From the NCBI GenBank assembly GCA_938001995.1, contig CALLAV010000304.1:1-6090 (forward strand): 6,090 nucleotides of DNA. Direction: 5' to 3'. Numbering within the stretch: the first letter of the stretch is position 1; every line of letters begins with the position of its first letter. The position numbers were made by a program, and so were the translations under genes. The stretch comes from an uncultured Amylibacter sp. Its GTDB lineage: Bacteria > Pseudomonadota > Alphaproteobacteria > Rhodobacterales > Rhodobacteraceae. The notes below the pieces were generated by a model that searched no databases, was not told the origin of the DNA, and was given only the letters and a program-made list of their open reading frames with translations. Positions 1-6,090 of this stretch are shown here, piece by piece.

Positions 1-3000
1 ACAGGCGCATGGCTGCGTCGGGTGCGGTGATTGCGAGGAGTTCTGTGCGGGCGGCGGCTGGATCGCAGTGGTACAGGGCGGCGCGGTATTTGGCGGTGAG
101 GTCAGTCATGCCGCGGTCCATGTATCTGGGGTTTTTGGGTAGTTGATCGCGCGGAACGGAGGAAAGTCTGCGTAGCGGTTTTCGCGTTGCTCGGTCGTTT
201 CGTTTGGCGAAGCACCCGCTTTAAGCAGAGTGCCACGTGGATCGACATAGCTTGAGATTGTGCGTTTTGGGTCGGGTGACCACGTGAGGTTAAAGCAGGC
301 GAGTTTGGGGAAGAACCAGATGGCGGAATAGGGGATGTGGTCGTGCATCCACCACGCCAAATCGCGCCAGTCGCGGCGTGGGTTCGGGTGATCGCCGTAT
401 TGATCGGCGAACCAAGGGACGACGACAGAAACGCACGCACCGATGTTGCCTTCGTCATCGCGGTAATCCCACATACGTTGCGCTTTGTTCGCATGATTGT
501 GGGAGCAGTTGAGTTTGTTATCGTTGCCGTATTGGTTCAACGTCGGGGAGCGGTAGCCTGATCGGATCGCCAGTGGGCCGAAGGTTTCGACCATAGGATC
601 GAGCAGGTTTTGCGCAAGGCCACGTCCCGCCTCGATCATCGTGTCGGGATCATCGGGGATGTTTGGGATGCCGTGAAAGGCAGAGATTTCGGAATAGAAA
701 AAATCCCGCATGAAAAAGTAGCGGGATAGGCGTACGCGCCCCAAAGTCTCGAGAGACCACATGGATTTTGGGGCGCGTTTGGTCATTATTCGGCGGCGTC
801 GCGGTAAGGTGCGCCTTCGCCGTAAGGCACGTTGATGCCACCGTAACGGCGGACGCGAACGTTGCATTGTTCGGCGTGGCCGACGAAGCCTTCTAGCATA
901 CACAAACGCGAGCCGTATTCGCCCATGAGGGTCGCGGCTTCGTCTGTGGTGATTTTTTGATAGCTGTGGGTCTTGAGGTATTTCCCGACCCAGAGGCCAC
1001 CTGTATAGCGGCCCGCTTTTTTGGTGGGCAGCGTGTGATTGGTGCCGATGACTTTATCACCGTTGGACACGTTGGTGCGTGGCCCAAGGAACAGCGCGCC
1101 GTAGCAGGTCATGTGCTCCAAGAACCAGTCGTCGCGGTCGGTCATGACTTGGACGTGTTCTGACGCAATGTCATCTGCAACCGTGAGCATTTCATCGTAG
1201 GTGTCACACAGGATGATTTCGCCGTATTCCTCCCAGCTGACTTTGGCGGTGTCTGCTGTGGGCAGGATCGTCAGGATGCGTTCGATTTCGGCCATTGTGT
1301 CCTCGGCCAGTTTCTTGGAGTTCGTCAGCAAAACAGAAGGCGAGTTATAGCCGTGTTCGGCTTGGCCAAGCAGATCTGTCGCGCAGAGTTCGCCGTCTAC
1401 CGTGTCATCCGCGATGACCATGGTTTCGGTGGGGCCTGCAAACAAGTCGATGCCGACGCGGCCAAAGAGTTGGCGCTTGGCTTCGGCCACAAAGGCGTTG
1501 CCAGGACCGACGAGCATGTGGACGGGGTCGATGGTTTCAGTGCCAAGCGCCATGGCGCCGATGGCTTGGATGCCGCCCATGACGTAAATCTCATGTGCGC
1601 CGCCAAGGTGCATGGCTGCGATCACGGCGGCGTTTGGTTTGCCTTTGAACGGTGGCGTGCAGGCGATGATGCGTGGCACTTTGGCGACCGAAGCCGTGGC
1701 AACGGACATATGGGCGGAGGCGACCATTGGGAACTTACCGCCGGGGACATAACAGCCGACGGATTGTACCGGGATGTTTTTGTGACCAAGGATCACGCCA
1801 GGCATTGGTTCGACCTCGATATCCAACATGCTGTCGCGCTGGGCTTGGGCAAATTGGCGGACGTTTTCTTGGGCGAATTTAATGTCGGCTAGTTCACGTT
1901 CCGTCAGCGATGCGATCAGGGCGTCGATTTCGTCTTGGGACAGCTTGAAGGACGCGGGGGAGTAGTTATCGAATTTTTCCGACAATTCGCGCACAGCGGC
2001 GTCGCCACCTGTTTCGATCTGTTTCAGAGTAGATTCCACAATCGCGCGGGTCTTTGCATCGTCGTCAGCGCGGGCTTCGGCAGAGCGGGCGGTTTTGAGG
2101 TAAGTGATGGCCATGATGTGCGTCCTGTCGTTTGAATTAGTTTGGGGCGGGGGGTGTTTTTTCGCCGCGATCAAAGGCTTCCCAGCCTTCGCCGTTGAAG
2201 ACGTCGACGCCAAGCTGGGCGAGCACATGGGGGAAGTCCACCATGACCCAATTGTCCACAATTTTGCCGTCCACGACTTTCCAGAAATCCATGTAGCGGA
2301 TCTCAATACGTTTGCCGCTGGCTTTCACCCCCATGAAATCGCCGCCGTGGGTTGCTTCTTGGCGGCCAAAGGCGGCGGCCCATTCACCCATGTAAAGGCG
2401 GGCTTCGTCCACGCAGGTTTTGTCGTGAAACGCGGCTTGGAACGGTTTTTGCCAGTTGTTCTGAAACTCGCGAATGCCTTCTTTTGACCCGCAGCCAGTG
2501 TTGCCCATCCAGCGGAAGGTTTCAGAGAAAAAGTCGCCAATATCTGCGATGCGATGGTCGTTCAAACCATCAACCATGCCTTCGATAACCGCGCGGGTTT
2601 CTGCGGTTTTGGACATGTCTGTGTCGCGGCTAAGCACAGCCTGTTCGGGGCGGGAGCCTTTCATTGGGCACCTTTCTTAGATAGTTTTAGGTCCGCCGAT
2701 TAGATCGACGGGACAAGATCGAGTTATGCGAGGCGTTCACCCGAAGTGGCGTCAAACGCGTGGCAGATGCTGCTTGGAACGGAAACTTTGACCATTTCAC
2801 CAATCTCGGCGCGGAAATCTTTGTGCGCCTTTACGGACACCAATTCTCCGCCAGCCTTGAACGTCACCATTGTTGCGTCGCCAAGCAGTTCCATCGTGTA
2901 AACGGGCGCTTCGATTTGGGCTGTGCCGTCTGTCAGTTCTGCGTCTTCGGCGCGGAAGCCAAGGGTCATTGGGCCATCTGGGGCCGTGATTCCAGAAATG

Positions 3001-6000
3001 GTTGTGTTTTCAGCGGTGAACGTGCCGCCTTTGACGGAGCCGTTCATCAGGTTCATAGCGGGTGAACCGATAAAGCTGGCGACAAAGGTGTTGGCGGGGT
3101 TGTCGTAGATATCGGTTGGTGTGCCGACCTGTTGTACGATGCCTGCTTTCATCACCACAACACGGTCGGCAAGGGTCATCGCCTCGATCTGGTCGTGTGT
3201 CACGTATACGGTTGTGACTTTCAATTCGTGCGAAAGGTTTTTGATTTGCGCGCGGGTGGATACCCGCAGTTTCGCATCAAGGTTGGACAGCGGTTCGTCC
3301 ATCAGGAACACATTGGGTTCGCGCACAATCGCACGGGCAAGAGCCACACGCTGGCGTTGGCCGCCAGAGAGTTCAGCAGGTTTGCGATGCAAGAAATCGT
3401 CGAGCTCTACCATCGCGCTGGCACGGCGAACTTTTTCATCGTGCAAAGACGCATCCACTTTGCGCACCATCAGTGGGAAGCGGATGTTGTCGTAGACATT
3501 CATGTGTGGGTATAGCGCGTAGGATTGGAACACCATCGCCACGTCGCGGTCTTTGGGATCAAGGTCGTTGACCACTTTGCCATCGATGATGATTTGGCCT
3601 TCTGTGATATCTTCAAGACCCGCAATCATGCGCATGGTTGTGGTCTTGCCACAGCCCGACGGGCCGAGGAGCACCAGAAATTCTTGGTCTGCGATAGTCA
3701 GGTCGAAGTTATCGACGCCAACAAAGCTGCCCCAACGTTTGGACAGGTTCTTAAGTTGAATTTCGGCCATGATGCGCCTTTCGGAATCGGAATGAAGCTG
3801 ACAATCTGAAAAACACTAGACTCCGGAATGGGGCTAGGGCAAGAGTTTTTTGCAAACGTATGCAAAACACGGGGAGAGCAAGCTATGAAAGTCGACGCGC
3901 ATCATCATTTATGGGATTTGGACGCGGTGCAGTATCCGTGGCTTATGGAAGACGCGGTTCGGTTTTTTGGGGATCCAAAGCCGATAGCGCGAAACTATCT
4001 GCTGGCAGAGTATGCGACGGACGCGCGGACACAGGGGTTTGAGGCATCGGTACATATCCAAGTGGGGGCCGCTGATGGCATGGCCGAAGCCAAATGGGTG
4101 GATATGGTGGCGGAACGCTCCACCAATTGGCCGATGGTGCAGGTGGTTTTCTGTGATCTGACCGCGCCTGATGTGATTGTCCAGCTTGACCGATTTGCGG
4201 CGATGGACAGTGTGGTAGGCGTGCGTCAGATCGTGGGCCGAGCGCCCGAAGAAGACGCGAAAACCGGGACGAATGACCTGTTGGACAACCCTGATTTTGT
4301 CAAAGGGCTGCACGCGGCGGCGGCACGTGGGTTGTCGTTTGATTTGCAACTGATCCCAGAATTGATGCCCCGTATGGCGGAGGTTCTGGTGCAGGTGCCT
4401 GATTTGAAGGTAGCACTCTGTCACGCGGGGTCGCCGCATGATCGCAGTACGGATGGACTTGGCAAATGGGCCGAGAATTTGCGGCATCTTTCCGCTTTGC
4501 CCAATGTATGGTGCAAACTGTCAGGGCTCGGCATGTTTGATCACAACTGGACGCCGACCAAGATCAAGCCGATTGTCCAGCAGGTCTTGGCGCAATTTGG
4601 GGCGGATCGGGTGATGTTTGGCTCAAACTTTCCAGTGGACAGTTTGAGCAGCGACTATCAAACTCTGGTCAGCGCCTATCGGGAATTGATCCCTGCGGGC
4701 GATCAAGATGCGGTGTTCGGGGGGACGGCCAGCGCGTTCTATTTTAACAGGAGAGACTGATGGCAGAGTTCACAGGGCCAGAGATTTGCGCAAAGCCAGC
4801 ACGGGATGTGGTGGAGATGTTGCGCCGCAAAGAGGTGTCACCAAAAGAGCTGCTGGATGCGTCCTACGAACGAATGGATCAGGTGGGCGAGGTGGTGAAT
4901 GCCACGGTTATTCAATGCCGCGAGCGGGCCTATGCGCAACTCGATAGCGTTGGGGATGCGGACCCGAATGAGCCGGGATGGCTCGGTGGATTGCCCATTG
5001 GCATCAAGGATCTGAACGATGTGAGTGGGGTGAAAACCACTATGGGGTCTTGGGGCCTGCGCGACAATATCGCGGCGGCGAGCAGCCCGTTGGTGGAAAT
5101 GATAGAGTCCCGTGGTGGGATCACAACGGGTAAGACGAACTCGCCCGAATTTGGGGCGGGTGGGAACACGTTCAACGATGTTTTTGGCTATACACGGAAC
5201 CCTTGGGATACGTCGAAAAACGCGGGCGGTTCGTCGGGTGGCGCTGCGGCGTCACTGGCTGTGGGGGAGACATGGTTAAGCCACGGCTCAGACCTCGCGG
5301 GCAGTTGCCGCACCCCTGCGGGGTATTGCGGTGTGGTTGGGTTGCGGCCCTCCCCCGGGCGCGCGGGTGGTGGGCCCGGTCCTGCTGCGTTTTTGAACGA
5401 AGGCATCAGCGGGCCATTGGCGCGCGATGTAGAGGATTGCGCGTTGTTCTTGGACAATATGGCGGGTTTTGATCCGCGCGTTCCGCTGAGCCTAGAGGCG
5501 CCTGCGGTGTCGTTTCAGGATGCGTTGAAGCAGGAGAAAAAGAACATTCGGATCGCGTTTTCGGAGGATCAGGGTGGCTTTGCCCCTGTTGAACGCGAAG
5601 TCCGCGATATCTTGTCAGGCGCGATGAAGATCGCCGAGAAATCGGGCATGACGGTCGAGGAAGGCTGTCCAGAAATGCCCGCGCTATACGACAGCTATGT
5701 TGCGCTGCGCGGCATGCATTATGGGGCGGTGAATAATTTTGTGCCTGATTTTGTGAAGGAGCATTTCAAAGCCACGTTGCAAGAAAACATTGATGTGGGG
5801 GTTCAGCAAACGAGCCACGATATCTATCTTGCGCAGCGGGGGCGGACCGAAGTGTATCAACAGATGCGGGTGTTTCTGAACGATTTTGATGTGCTGGCGA
5901 TTCCCGTTGTCGGGCTGGAACCTGGACCAATTGAACAGGAATGGCCGCCCGTTGTGGACGGGGTTGAAATGCCCGATTATGTGGACTGGCTGCGGTTTTC

Positions 6001-6090
6001 ATTCCTTGCCACCACGGCGGCATTGCCAGCACTGGCGATGCCTGCGGGGTTCACGAAATCAGGGATGCCGATTGGCATTCAGCTGATTGG

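Overview
This window looks like accessory catabolic DNA from an alphaproteobacterium, probably a marine Rhodobacterales (Roseobacter-group) species. The placement rests on moderately high GC, the style of the proteins, and the pairing of a HisD-family dehydrogenase with an ester cyclase and a UgpC-type ABC ATPase. It is inferred from recognition, not from a search. Coding is dense and no non-coding gap exceeds about 115 bases. I see no RNA genes, insertion sequences or CRISPR.

The layout is two divergent transcription units around a short control region (3771-3884). Leftward, in transcript order: a UgpC/MalK-type ABC transporter ATPase (3770 to 2724); a SnoaL-like ester cyclase (2664 to 2137); a histidinol-dehydrogenase-family enzyme resembling the sulfopropanediol dehydrogenase HpsN more than biosynthetic HisD (2114 to 786); a peptidase-M15-like conserved protein (786 to 106); and the first 36 codons of another gene, possibly a second SnoaL/NTF2-type protein (109 to the left edge). 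Rightward: a COG3618-type amidohydrolase/lactonase (3885-4760), then an amidase-signature enzyme (4760 onward) cut by the right edge after 443 codons.

The control region holds a near-perfect 20-base palindrome with a central CG (3848-3867), of the type bound by LacI/GalR-family repressors. It lies just upstream of the amidohydrolase start and could control both arms. The leftward genes after the first intergenic gaps are tightly linked by 1-base and 4-base overlaps, as are the two rightward genes. An intercistronic hairpin sits between the ATPase and the ester cyclase.

Taken together, the window reads as an uptake-and-degradation locus. An ABC importer (permeases and binding protein not in view) would bring in a small, probably polyol- or sugar-like compound. 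The amidase and amidohydrolase could open amide or lactone bonds, and the HisD-like enzyme could oxidise a primary alcohol to a carboxylate. The actual substrate cannot be read from the sequence; the pathway is an inference from families and gene order.
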